Positions 21,830-29,483 of a stretch of DNA of 39,931 nt are shown here, one piece after another (within the stretch, counting starts at the first letter, position 1; each line of letters starts with the position of its first letter). The notes beneath the pieces are model-generated. The model was given only the letters and a program-made list of their open reading frames with translations, had not been told where the DNA came from and searched no databases. The position numbers and the translations under genes are program-made. The DNA comes from an uncultured Eubacteriales bacterium. Its GTDB lineage: Bacteria > Bacillota > Clostridia > Peptostreptococcales > Anaerovoracaceae. The stretch is from contig CACYYH010000011.1 in NCBI GenBank assembly GCA_902778565.1, positions 1 through 39,931 on the forward strand, read 5' to 3'.

Positions 21830-22603
21830 ATGGCAAGAGTCGTATCAGTGGAAACAATGCGTCAGTCAGACGCCTATACCATAGCGAACCTGGTCCCCTC
21901 AAAGGAACTTATGTACAGGGCGGGCCGCGGCATCTTCGAGACCGTGGATAAATACAAGCAGGAAAAATGCGAAAAGGCCCTGGATGGCAGAGACGTATGC
22001 GAAGACATGATCGCAGCATCCGGCATGGGCTCATGCAGGAGATGGTATTTAAGCTGTCCCTACGGCTGCGCTCAGAACAACACCGGCTGGCGCGAACCCG
22101 TTGCCATAGCGGCAGGAAAGGGAAATAACGCCGGCGACGGCTACGTGGTGGCCAGGCTCTTAAGCGACAGAGGAATAGATGTGGAGCTGCTGCTCCTGGA
22201 AGAAAAGTTCTCAGAAGACGGAAAATATTACTATGACGAGTGCATGGAAGCAGGAATCCCTGTGAAAATGTACGAACCCGGCATGGATCTGTCAGGCTAC
22301 GGCACGATCCTCGATTGCCTGCTTGGCACAGGATTCTCGGGAGACGTGCGCGAACCCATGGCTTCATTTATCCGCGGGATCAATGCCGCGGGTGAAGCAG
22401 GCACCTTCATAGTAGCGGCTGATATCAATAGCGGCCTCAACGGAGACACCGGAGAAGGCAGTCTGTTCGTGAAGTCTGACCTTACGGTGTCCATCGGAGA
22501 TTTCAAGTTCGGCCACTTCATCGGCCTTGCAGACGAGGCCATGAAGGACAAGGTGAACGTGGACATCGGAATAGAGATCATCGGGGAAGTGAAAGAGATA
22601 TAA
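21830..22603 (+). CDS. nnrE: NAD(P)H-hydrate epimerase, single domain with a cysteine-rich insert
   Basis: A 257-residue YjeF N-terminal-type protein that epimerises damaged (hydrated) NAD(P)H so that a dehydratase can repair it. Family motifs are ELMYRAGRG, AAGKGNNAGDGYVVARLL and DCLLGTGFSG. The ADP-dependent dehydratase domain found in bifunctional homologues is absent. Between the first helix and the GKGNN motif there are about 40 extra residues (about 45-88) with five cysteines (47, 57, 69, 76, 80), which I do not recall from typical members. AGGAGG lies just upstream of the ATG. Confidence 0.85.
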   Translation: MARVVSVETMRQSDAYTIANLVPSKELMYRAGRGIFETVDKYKQEKCEKALDGRDVCEDMIAASGMGSCRRWYLSCPYGCAQNNTGWREPVAIAAGKGNNAGDGYVVARLLSDRGIDVELLLLEEKFSEDGKYYYDECMEAGIPVKMYEPGMDLSGYGTILDCLLGTGFSGDVREPMASFIRGINAAGEAGTFIVAADINSGLNGDTGEGSLFVKSDLTVSIGDFKFGHFIGLADEAMKDKVNVDIGIEIIGEVKEI

Positions 22604-22621
22604 ATTCATTTTAGAAAACAG

Positions 22622-22665
22622 TTGTGTCAGTGCCCCTCAAAATGAGGAGTGCTGACACAATTTTT
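22622..22665 (+). terminator. Terminator of the epimerase gene, first unit of repeat array 2
   Basis: TTGTGTCAG (22622-22630) pairs with CTGACACAA (22652-22660), and the stem continues inward through CCCCTC/GAGGAG with few mismatches, about 17 bp in all. TTTTTCTGTTTTTT follows. It is a clear intrinsic terminator and also unit 1 of array 2. Confidence 0.85.
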
Positions 22666-22917
22666 CTGTTTTTTGTGTCAATCTTGGGAAAAAGGGCACC
22701 TTTGACACAACTTTTTTTGTTTAAACTGTGTCAAAATATGAAAATCAACTCGAAATGACACAAAAAGAGAATGTTTTAGTGTCAAAATTATAATTCAAAC
22801 GAGATTTGACACAAAATCAATAAAAAAGTTGTGTCAAAAAAGACATTTTAATGATATTTGACACAATCATTTGTTTTTTTGTGCCAAAAAAGAAAAAATG
22901 AGCAGCTTTGACACAAA
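22622..22917. repeat. Inverted-repeat array 2: six alternating copies of TTGTGTCAAA and TTTGACACAA
   Basis: Forward copies are centred near 22626, 22677, 22731, 22783, 22833 and 22882. Reverse complements are centred near 22656, 22706, 22760, 22809, 22860 and 22910. They alternate strictly, with a period of 49-54 bp, forward-to-reverse distance of 26-30 bp and reverse-to-forward of 21-25 bp. Sequences between copies are unrelated. In unit 1 the forward copy ends CAG and its partner begins CTG, where unit 2 has CAA and TTG, a compensated pair change. The forward copies of units 4 and 6 have one altered base each. The array occupies the gap between the convergent epimerase and rubrerythrin genes. 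No ORF with coding character lies in it. Confidence 0.88.
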
Positions 22918-22930
22918 AGGACAAAACAAT

Positions 22931-22964
22931 AAAAGAAAAGAGACCCGGAGGTCTCTTTTCTTTT
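22931..22964. terminator. Bidirectional terminator downstream of the rubrerythrin gene
   Basis: A 15-bp perfect stem, AAAAGAAAAGAGACC / GGTCTCTTTTCTTTT, loop CGGA. It has T-rich tails on both strands and lies between array 2 and the minus-strand rubrerythrin gene. Confidence 0.88.
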
Positions 22965-23017
22965 GCTTGATATTGATCTTCGGCGTTGGGTACAAGACCT
23001 AACGCGTTGAATACTGA

Positions 23018-23557
23018 TTAACCGAAGTATCTCTTAAGTAATCCCTCAAGAGCCTTGCCGTGTCTTGCCTCGTCTCTTGCCATTTCATGAACGGTGTCAT
23101 GGATAGCGTCGAGTCCGAGTTCCTTAGCTCTCTTGGCGAGGTCGGTCTTGCCCTTGGTTGCGCCGTATTCAGCGTCAACTCTCATTTCAAGGTTCTTCTT
23201 GGTGGAATCGGTAACTACTTCGCCGAGAAGCTCTGCAAACTTAGCAGCGTGCTCTGCTTCTTCATAAGCAGCCTTTTCCCAGTAAAGACCGATCTCGGGA
23301 TATCCTTCTCTATGTGCAACTCTTGCCATTGCAAGGTACATACCTACTTCGGAGCATTCTCCCTCAAAGTTTGATCTTAATCCTGCAAGGATCTCAGGAT
23401 CAACGCCCTGTGCTACGCCTACAACGTGCTCAGCAGCCCAAGCTCTCTCTTCGTCCATCTTGTTGAACTTATCAGCGGGAACGTGGCAAATAGGGCATTC
23501 TGCCGGGGGAGTATCTCCTTCATGTACGTATCCGCATACTGTGCAAACCCATTTCAT
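23018..23557 (-). CDS. Rubrerythrin with N-terminal rubredoxin domain (reverse rubrerythrin, NADH peroxidase type)
   Basis: A 179-residue non-haem iron protein. An N-terminal rubredoxin domain has Cys5, Cys8, Cys21 and Cys24. The remainder is a ferritin-like four-helix bundle with Glu/His iron ligands in [25 protein letters not shown] and a final [12 protein letters not shown]. The rubredoxin-first order is the reverse-rubrerythrin type of clostridia, which reduces hydrogen peroxide in the cytoplasm for oxygen tolerance. A GGAGG ribosome-binding site precedes the ATG. No convincing promoter or PerR box was identified upstream. Confidence 0.92.
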   Translation of the reverse strand: MKWVCTVCGYVHEGDTPPAECPICHVPADKFNKMDEERAWAAEHVVGVAQGVDPEILAGLRSNFEGECSEVGMYLAMARVAHREGYPEIGLYWEKAAYEEAEHAAKFAELLGEVVTDSTKKNLEMRVDAEYGATKGKTDLAKRAKELGLDAIHDTVHEMARDEARHGKALEGLLKRYFG

Positions 23558-23774
23558 AATTCTGTACCTCCGTAATTTTCATTTTTATCATTTGCCGGCG
23601 TTTTTAATCCCACGGATAAAACGCGGGCATTACGTCTACGCTAACAAAAATATTTTACCACAAAACAGATAAAATAAACATATATTTTTTTTATGTTTTC
23701 AAATATATTGCCGATGGCTGTGTGAAGAACAGGAGCGAAGAAAATGAACATTGAATGAAAAATCCAAGGCTTTG

Positions 23775-23803
23775 TTGAATCGCTGAAAAAACTATGATAT
23801 AAT
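23775..23803 (+). promoter_or_regulatory. Extended -10 promoter of the 23813 gene, predicting a leaderless mRNA
   Basis: TTGAAT (23775-23780), a 17-bp spacer ending in TGA, and TATAAT (23798-23803). The start codon begins only 10 bases after the -10 box, so the predicted leader is 0-3 bases. Confidence 0.8.
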
Positions 23804-23812
23804 TCATACGTT

Positions 23813-25201
23813 ATGAAGAAAGATAAAGTTAAAAAGAGAACTAAACTCAGCACGACGGCCATAGCGGTTATGGTCGTAGTTTGCGTGCTTATAATAGCTT
23901 CAAGTTTCCTTTTCGGCGCTAAGACTTTCACCAACTTCAGGAACGCCTTTTTCGGCGGAGACGCTGTAGTTAGCGATCCTACTATCAAAGTAGGTGTTTA
24001 CGAATGTCTTTCCGGGGAATATAAACAGTATGGCAAGGATGAGGCTGCGGGCATAGAGCTTGCCCATGACCTCTATCCTGAAGTTCTGGGCAAGAAGATA
24101 GATCTGATCTATGCAGATAACAGATCCAACATTTATGACGCCAAGTCTGCTCTCCAGGAACTCATGAGCCAGAATCCGTCTTTCGTATTCGGAAGCTACA
24201 GCGACACTCTGACGCTGGTGGCATCCGACTACGTGGTAGCCGCCAATACCCCGGCCATGACCATTACCAGCATCAATCCGCTGATAACTGCAAATAATGA
24301 CTTCTATTTCACCGCGTCCTTCTCCATGGCGAAGCAGGGCGTAGCGCTGGCTGATTATGCGGTCAACGGTCTGAACAGAACGACTTTTGCAACGGTCAAG
24401 TCCATGAGAGACGACTCCTCCAGAGCCTTCGTAAGAAGATTCAGGAACAAAGTAACGGAACTCATGGGAAGCGAGGACGTGTTCAAGGCAAACCTGTCCG
24501 TGGATACCGATACTGAAGACTATAAGACATATATAGATCAGCTGAAGAGCGGTAACGTTGAAGCTGTACTTCTGGCCATACCGCCGGCAGCGGCTCAGGT
24601 ATTCATGTCCCAGGCCAAGGAAATGGAATACTTCCCTCAGTTCATAGGAAGCAGAGAGTGGGATACTGAAGAATTTGAAAAGTTCATCATGAGCAATCCC
24701 GAACTCAGCATTTCCTATCCGTCCGTACAGGCTGCGGATACCACCGGCACATATCAGCTCTTCATCGACGCCTACTATAACAAGTACGGTGAGAATGCGT
24801 CTGAACCTTCAGGTGCCATGGCGGCGGCTTTCGATGCTTATCTGATCATGATCGAGGGTATGGAGAACGCATACGAAGATCTGCAGAATACGGACATGGA
24901 TGAGCTCAGAGAGACTGCAGGCTCCGACGCTAAAGGAAGAGCTCTGGTGCAGACCTATGAAAATGCTTTGAAGACGGGTATACCCGCAGGCACCCAGATC
25001 AGAGATGCCATCAAGAACATAAACGATTTCGAAGGTGCCACCGGCGTGCTCAGCTATGACGGAACTACCGAAGTCAATAAAGACGTAACCATCCTTCACT
25101 TCTTCAAGGGAACCAAAATGGATCCTTACGTTGTAGAGGATGATAAGACTGTAACCGGAGAAGATGATATACCCGGTATTGACGTCAAAAAGAATGATTA
25201 A
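23813..25201 (+). CDS. Membrane-anchored periplasmic-binding-type protein (branched-chain amino acid class)
   Basis: A 462-residue protein with a basic N-terminus, one hydrophobic segment (about 14-36) and a long extracellular domain of the type I binding-protein fold used by LivK-like receptors: IKVGVYECLSGEYKQYGKDEAAGIELA, LIYADNRSN and FVFGSYSDT. The hydrophobic segment is followed by SSFLFGAKTF with no lipobox cysteine and no clear signal peptidase site, so it may stay anchored by its N-terminus. No permease or ATPase genes accompany it. It could be a receptor for a distant transporter or a sensor. No Shine-Dalgarno precedes the ATG, which sits at the predicted transcription start. Confidence 0.82.
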   Translation: MKKDKVKKRTKLSTTAIAVMVVVCVLIIASSFLFGAKTFTNFRNAFFGGDAVVSDPTIKVGVYECLSGEYKQYGKDEAAGIELAHDLYPEVLGKKIDLIYADNRSNIYDAKSALQELMSQNPSFVFGSYSDTLTLVASDYVVAANTPAMTITSINPLITANNDFYFTASFSMAKQGVALADYAVNGLNRTTFATVKSMRDDSSRAFVRRFRNKVTELMGSEDVFKANLSVDTDTEDYKTYIDQLKSGNVEAVLLAIPPAAAQVFMSQAKEMEYFPQFIGSREWDTEEFEKFIMSNPELSISYPSVQAADTTGTYQLFIDAYYNKYGENASEPSGAMAAAFDAYLIMIEGMENAYEDLQNTDMDELRETAGSDAKGRALVQTYENALKTGIPAGTQIRDAIKNINDFEGATGVLSYDGTTEVNKDVTILHFFKGTKMDPYVVEDDKTVTGEDDIPGIDVKKND

Positions 25202-25238
25202 TAAATGACTGATTAAGAAAGGACTAACAGGTAAAACA

Positions 25239-25460
25239 ATGGAAGAAAACATCAAGAATGCAATAGCACAGATCAGACCTTATTTACAGAGAGACGGCGG
25301 AGATATCCAGTTCATCGAATATACGGATGACCATATCGTAAAAGTACAGCTTCAGGGACACTGCGCAGGCTGCCCCGGCGCTACAATGACCATTAAAGGC
25401 GTTATTGAAAGGCTTCTCAGAGAAACTTATCCTGAGATCCAGGGAGTTGAAGCAGTTTAA
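25239..25460 (+). CDS. NifU-like iron-sulfur scaffold protein
   Basis: A 73-residue protein corresponding to the C-terminal NifU domain, with the cluster-binding pair Cys42 and Cys45 in GHCAGCPGA. Such proteins carry or transfer Fe-S clusters. AAAGGA lies upstream of the ATG. It starts 37 bases after the binding-protein gene, and the next ORF overlaps its stop codon by one base. Confidence 0.92.
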   Translation: MEENIKNAIAQIRPYLQRDGGDIQFIEYTDDHIVKVQLQGHCAGCPGATMTIKGVIERLLRETYPEIQGVEAV

Positions 25461-25915
25461 TGAAACTCGATTTCACGCTGGCAAAAAAATTCTCCAGAAA
25501 CAACATCAAAGGCCTTGAACTCAGAACGGCCTCTCTCGAGCGGACCGTTGTTTTCAATACTTCCGGCAAGGGCTATGAGAAGGTCAGGGCGGCTCTGGAT
25601 GCTTTTATGAAAGAAGAAGAGAAGGAAGGCCGCACTCCTGAGGTGAAACTCAAGGGGATAGGCAAGTCCTACGAGGTTTCGGGGAAGGATACTTTAAGGT
25701 TCCTGCTGAAGGTGAATTTTATCAATGAGAGCCACAACGATTTCATCGATTTCTATAACCGTGAGATACACTCTATTGGAGAACCGGTGGAAATGGATCT
25801 GGATGAGAAGGCTGCTCTTGTTAAAATGACCGCGGAGGCTGAGTCTGAAGAAGAATTTTTTGCCGGACTATTGCCAATCATAGAAAAGTATGATATAGGT
25901 ATATTTAAGAAGTAA
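25460..25915 (+). CDS. Unknown protein downstream of the NifU-like gene
   Basis: A 151-residue charged protein with no signal peptide, no membrane segment and no motif that I recognise. Its ATG overlaps the stop of the NifU-like gene (TAATG), so translation is coupled. The FMN riboswitch begins two bases after its stop codon, and the promoter for that riboswitch appears to lie inside its last codons. No function is proposed. Confidence 0.8.
   Translation: MKLDFTLAKKFSRNNIKGLELRTASLERTVVFNTSGKGYEKVRAALDAFMKEEEKEGRTPEVKLKGIGKSYEVSGKDTLRFLLKVNFINESHNDFIDFYNREIHSIGEPVEMDLDEKAALVKMTAEAESEEEFFAGLLPIIEKYDIGIFKK
25871..25899 (+). promoter_or_regulatory. Candidate promoter of the FMN-riboswitch transcript
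   Basis: TTGCCA (25871-25876), a 17-bp spacer ending in TGA, and TATAGG (25894-25899), within the end of the upstream coding region. Confidence 0.5.
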
Positions 25916-25917
25916 TC

Positions 25918-26038
25918 TGTTTCAGGGCGGGGTGGAAGTCCCCACCGGCAGTATAGTCTGCGAGCTTGAGAGCATCGTCTCGATGGTTGATCCGGTGAGA
26001 TCCCGGAACCGACAGTCACAGTCTGGATGGGAGAAACA
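25918..26038 (+). ncRNA. FMN riboswitch (RFN element) aptamer
   Basis: All conserved blocks are present: TTCAGGGCGGGGTGGAAGTC, CCCACCGGC, then GTCTGCGAGC, TGATCCGGTGAGATCC and GACAGTCACAGTCTGGATGG, closed by GAGAAACA pairing with TGTTTC at the 5' end. RFN elements bind FMN and shut off riboflavin synthesis or uptake genes. It lies upstream of ribU with a terminator between them. Confidence 0.97.
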
Positions 26039-26065
26039 CGAGTATTTAACTTGTATTTTTTGTGA

Positions 26066-26092
26066 GCCTTGAAATTCTTCAAGGCCTATTTT
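26066..26092 (+). terminator. Expression-platform terminator of the FMN riboswitch
   Basis: An 8-bp perfect stem GCCTTGAA / TTCAAGGC with loop ATTC, followed by CTATTTTTA. It is suitably placed to stop transcription when FMN is bound. The remaining 130 bases to ribU hold a GC-rich segment, GGCAGCGGC...GCCGC, just before the ribosome-binding site. Confidence 0.82.
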
Positions 26093-26226
26093 TATGGCCG
26101 ATGAGGAAAGCAGGGCGGAAGAAAACTGAACAGATTCCTCTCAAAATATTTTGTCGGGCTTAGCTTATAAACGAAACTAAATTCAAAGGCCCGGCAGCGG
26201 CTCAGATGCCGCAGAAAGGAATCAAA

Positions 26227-26766
26227 ATGAACACACAGTCAAACACCTCTAAACTTGCCAAGATGGCCATGCTGGTTGCGGTATCCATCGTGCTGGTGGC
26301 TCTGATCCACCTTCCGATACTTCCCATGGTACCTTTCCTGGAGTACGACCCGGCAGACATTCCGATCCTTCTCGGAACCTTTGCCTTCGGACCGGTGGCA
26401 GGCCTCTGCCTGACTTTCGTAACCGCCATACTTCAGGGCGTAACGGTCTCCGCACAGTCCGGAGCCTACGGCATACTCATGCACATCATCGCAACTTCAG
26501 CGCTGGTACTGGTAGCAGGTCTGATCTATTCCAGAAACAAGACAAAGAAGAACGCCATTCTGGGACTGGTATTCGGTACTCTGGCAATGGTTCTCATCAT
26601 GATCCCTGCCAATATGCTGATCACCACGAAATTCATGGGATTGACCCTTGAGGCGCTCATGCCTTTCATGCCCTGGATCATTCTCTTCAACTTCATCAAG
26701 GCCGGCGTAAACAGCATCGTCACCTTCCTGGTATACAAGAGGATCAGTCCTTTCCTTCACAGATAA
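26227..26766 (+). CDS. ribU: Riboflavin ECF transporter S component
   Basis: A 179-residue integral membrane protein with about five to six hydrophobic segments and the RibU-type feature YDPADIPILLGTFAFGPVAG. It is the substrate-binding subunit of an energy-coupling-factor transporter, taking up riboflavin with a shared energy module encoded elsewhere. The FMN riboswitch directly upstream supports the substrate. The ATG at 26227 is chosen because AAAGGA lies 7 bases before it. An upstream in-frame ATG at 26206 has no such site. The tsaE gene begins 9 bases downstream. Confidence 0.95.
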   Translation: MNTQSNTSKLAKMAMLVAVSIVLVALIHLPILPMVPFLEYDPADIPILLGTFAFGPVAGLCLTFVTAILQGVTVSAQSGAYGILMHIIATSALVLVAGLIYSRNKTKKNAILGLVFGTLAMVLIMIPANMLITTKFMGLTLEALMPFMPWIILFNFIKAGVNSIVTFLVYKRISPFLHR

Positions 26767-26775
26767 TAAGACAAT

Positions 26776-27270
26776 ATGGAATTCAAAAGAATCGTTACAA
26801 TTGAAAACGAGGAAGAGACCAGAGCTTTCGGCATGGAACTGGCGAAGAACGCTGTCCCCGGACAGGTGATAGCCCTGATGGGCGACCTGGGTACCGGCAA
26901 GACCGCCCTTACCAGATATATCGCTGAAGGCCTTGGTATCACCGGAAGGATCAGCAGTCCCACCTTCACCATCGTTAAGGAATATCACAGCGGAAGGATA
27001 CCTTTGTATCACTTCGACGTGTACAGACTGGCGGGGGATAACGATATCCTGTCAGGACAGGATATTTCCGGTGAAGAAGGCAGACCCATCAGGGAAAGAG
27101 CCATGGACGAGCTCTTTAACATCGGAGCTGACGAGTACTTCGACGGCGACGGTCTGACGGTGATTGAGTGGGCGGACCTCATAGAGGAAGCCCTGCCGGA
27201 GGACGCTCTGAAGATATATATGGAGTACGGTGAAAAAGAAGATCAAAGGATATATAAATGTACATTTTAG
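26776..27270 (+). CDS. tsaE: tRNA t6A biosynthesis ATPase TsaE
   Basis: A 164-residue P-loop ATPase with Walker A GDLGTGKT at 36-43 and the family segment ISSPTFTIVKEY, then HFDVYRL and VIEWADLI. It supports TsaB and TsaD in placing threonylcarbamoyl on A37 of ANN-reading tRNAs. There is no clear Shine-Dalgarno before the ATG. It lies 9 bases after ribU and overlaps the tsaB start by 13 bases. Confidence 0.94.
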   Translation: MEFKRIVTIENEEETRAFGMELAKNAVPGQVIALMGDLGTGKTALTRYIAEGLGITGRISSPTFTIVKEYHSGRIPLYHFDVYRLAGDNDILSGQDISGEEGRPIRERAMDELFNIGADEYFDGDGLTVIEWADLIEEALPEDALKIYMEYGEKEDQRIYKCTF

Positions 27271-27998
27271 CAATTGAAACTACGGGGCCTTATGGCTCCG
27301 TAGCGCTGATAAGCGATACTGCCAGGATCGCTGCGCACAGGGTATCAAAGGAGTCCATGAGCCATCTCAAGGACCTCATGCCCATGATAAGTGATATGCT
27401 CAGCGAAGTCGGCGCGGATGAAAAAGATATATTTGCGATAGCCTGTGACGTGGGTCCCGGATCATTCACAGGGATAAGGATAGGCGTATCAACTGCCAGA
27501 GCCCTTGCCCAGATCTGGAAGGTACCCTGCGTCAAGGTCTCATCCCTTACTTCTGCCATCCTGAAGGAAAGGCCGGAAGGGATGGACTTTAAGGACACCA
27601 TCGTCTGCGTGATCCTTAATGCCAGAAGACGCCAGGTCTACGGCTTTATCGACGGATATCTGGAACCGGGTCCCTGGATGATCGATGACGTCATCAGGAT
27701 CGCAAAGGAAGAGATAGCAGGTTCCGGCGAGATCCTCTTCTACGGCGACGGCGTGGATTCATACGGAGATATCCTTAAGGATGCTTTTGAAGGCACCGAT
27801 GTAAGATATCGCTTTGCTCCGGTTGAGATCAGGTACAAGGACGCAAAAGAGATAGCTCAGGTGGGACTGCTCAAATATTCCGAAGGTCAGACAGTGGATC
27901 ACAGGGAGCTCCTTCCTGAATACATGAGGGAGGCGGAGGCTGAGACCAAACTCAAAGCCGGAGAGCTTCCCATATCCAGACTTCCGAAACAGGAGTAG
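27258..27998 (+). CDS. tsaB: tRNA t6A biosynthesis protein TsaB
   Basis: A 246-residue member of the ASKHA fold: LAIETTGPYGSVALI at the N-terminus, and CDVGPGSFTGIRIGVSTARALA, the family signature. It lacks the metal-binding histidines of TsaD, as expected for TsaB, which dimerises with TsaD in the t6A machinery. Its gene overlaps tsaE and is followed after 4 bases by rimI. Confidence 0.95.
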   Translation: MYILAIETTGPYGSVALISDTARIAAHRVSKESMSHLKDLMPMISDMLSEVGADEKDIFAIACDVGPGSFTGIRIGVSTARALAQIWKVPCVKVSSLTSAILKERPEGMDFKDTIVCVILNARRRQVYGFIDGYLEPGPWMIDDVIRIAKEEIAGSGEILFYGDGVDSYGDILKDAFEGTDVRYRFAPVEIRYKDAKEIAQVGLLKYSEGQTVDHRELLPEYMREAEAETKLKAGELPISRLPKQE

Positions 27999-28002
27999 CG
28001 CG

Positions 28003-28461
28003 ATGGATATCATTATCAGGAGAGCTGAAGAGGAAGATGTCCGGGAGATAGCCGGACTGGAAGCCATATGCTTTGAAGGAGAAGATCCCTGGTCAGAGGG
28101 AGCTTTTCATAATGAAATAGTGGATAACCATGACAGGACTCTTTACCTGGTGGCTTTAGCTGATGGTAAGATCGCTGGCTACATGGGAGTGTGGAGGATC
28201 CTGGACGAGGGGCACATAACCAACGTGGCTGTGAGCCCTGCTTACAGGAGAAACCACATAGCCGACTCTCTTATATCTGAGATGATAAGGCTGACTTCAG
28301 AAGGCGGCACCACCAGCTGGACTCTGGAAGTAAGGGTGGATAATGAGCCTGCCATAAGGCTTTACGAAAAGATGGGGTTCCGCTCCGAAGGAGTGCGCCC
28401 CGGATATTATGAATATGACGGAACTGACGCCCTCATCATGTGGAAGGGCCATGAAGAATGA
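28003..28461 (+). CDS. rimI: Ribosomal-protein-alanine N-acetyltransferase, GNAT family
   Basis: A 152-residue GNAT acetyltransferase with ITNVAVSPAYRRNHIADSLI as the acetyl-CoA binding region, EVRVDNEPAIRLYEKMGF as motif B, and GYYEYDGTDALIMWK near the end, all typical of RimI. It acetylates protein N-termini, classically that of ribosomal protein S18. GGAG precedes the ATG. Its place between tsaB and tsaD is a common bacterial arrangement. It overlaps tsaD by four bases. Confidence 0.93.
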   Translation: MDIIIRRAEEEDVREIAGLEAICFEGEDPWSEGAFHNEIVDNHDRTLYLVALADGKIAGYMGVWRILDEGHITNVAVSPAYRRNHIADSLISEMIRLTSEGGTTSWTLEVRVDNEPAIRLYEKMGFRSEGVRPGYYEYDGTDALIMWKGHEE

Positions 28462-29474
28462 AAGATAACAAATTTTTGACATTGGGAATAGAAACCTCAT
28501 GCGACGAGACCGCGATCTCTGTTGTTGCCGACGGAAGGGAAGTACTCTCCAATATCATTTCCTCACAGATAGATATATTCAAAAACTACGGTGGAGTGGT
28601 ACCGGAGATCGCATCCCGACATCATCTGGAAAACATCAACGGAGTGCTTGACGCTGCTCTTAAGGAAGCAGACGTTACCATGGATGACATAGATCTCATC
28701 GGAGTCACCATGGGACCGGGACTTGTGGGCGCTCTTCTCATGGGAGTATCCACGGCGAAGGCAGTGGCATATGCTTCCGGCAAGCCTATAGTCGGAGTGC
28801 ATCACCTCAACGGACATATCAGCGCCAACTATATACAGCATCCGGAACTGGAGCCTCCTTTCATGGCTCTCATCACTTCCGGAGGCCACACTGAGATAGT
28901 GCAGGTGGATGATTATGACAAGCTGACGGTCCTGGGAGGCACCAGGGATGACGCTGTGGGCGAATGCTACGACAAGGTGGCCAGAGTGCTGGGGCTGGGA
29001 TATCCCGGAGGGCCTAAGATCGACAGGATCGCCAAGGAAGGCAACCCCGAAGCGGTGCACTTCAAGAGGGTGTTCCTGGAAAAGGACAGCCTTGATTTCA
29101 GCTTTTCAGGACTCAAGACTGCCGTTCTCAATTATCTGAATTCCGAAAAGCAGGCAGGACGTGAGATCAACAGAGCAGACGTTGCAGCGTCCTTCCAGCA
29201 GGCTGTCATGGACGTAATAGTCAAAAAAGCCATGGACGCCTGTGAGATAAGAAATGAAAAGAAACTGGTACTGGCGGGAGGAGTTGCAGCCAATTCCAAA
29301 CTCAGAGCCATGCTGGATGAAGAATGCGCCAAAAGAAAGATCGCGCTGTACTATCCGGCGCCCGTACTTTGCACGGACAACGGCGCTATGATAGCCTGCG
29401 CCGCATACTATAAATATATGAAACAGGGACCGGACGGCCTGGATATGGACGCCTATCCCTTCCTTGAACTGTAA
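28458..29474 (+). CDS. tsaD: tRNA N6-threonylcarbamoyladenosine transferase TsaD
   Basis: A 338-residue enzyme of the Kae1/TsaD family that transfers the threonylcarbamoyl group to tRNA A37. LGIETSCDETA opens the protein. The metal site HHLNGH is at residues 115-120, with later motifs TSGGHTEI, GECYDKVARVLGLGYPGG and LAGGVAANSKLR. It overlaps rimI and is followed after 9 bases by an ABC-F gene. Confidence 0.97.
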   Translation: MKDNKFLTLGIETSCDETAISVVADGREVLSNIISSQIDIFKNYGGVVPEIASRHHLENINGVLDAALKEADVTMDDIDLIGVTMGPGLVGALLMGVSTAKAVAYASGKPIVGVHHLNGHISANYIQHPELEPPFMALITSGGHTEIVQVDDYDKLTVLGGTRDDAVGECYDKVARVLGLGYPGGPKIDRIAKEGNPEAVHFKRVFLEKDSLDFSFSGLKTAVLNYLNSEKQAGREINRADVAASFQQAVMDVIVKKAMDACEIRNEKKLVLAGGVAANSKLRAMLDEECAKRKIALYYPAPVLCTDNGAMIACAAYYKYMKQGPDGLDMDAYPFLEL

Positions 29475-29483
29475 TCAGAAAAT

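Noticed and set aside
22622-22917. The repeat array at first looks like a CRISPR array.
   Set aside because: Repeats are about 10 bases, alternate in orientation, and are separated by 11-20 bases rather than 30 or more. No cas gene is present, and the terminator at the start belongs to the upstream gene.
22700-22917. The motif TTTGACACAA contains TTGACA, so each reverse copy could be a promoter -35 box.
   Set aside because: A -10-like TAAAAG lies at the proper distance only after the last copy, and it would read straight into a terminator. The others have no -10 box.
23558-23812. PerR or other peroxide-control operator upstream of the rubrerythrin gene.
   Set aside because: No convincing match to a PerR box or a good -35/-10 pair was found on the minus strand, so nothing was annotated.
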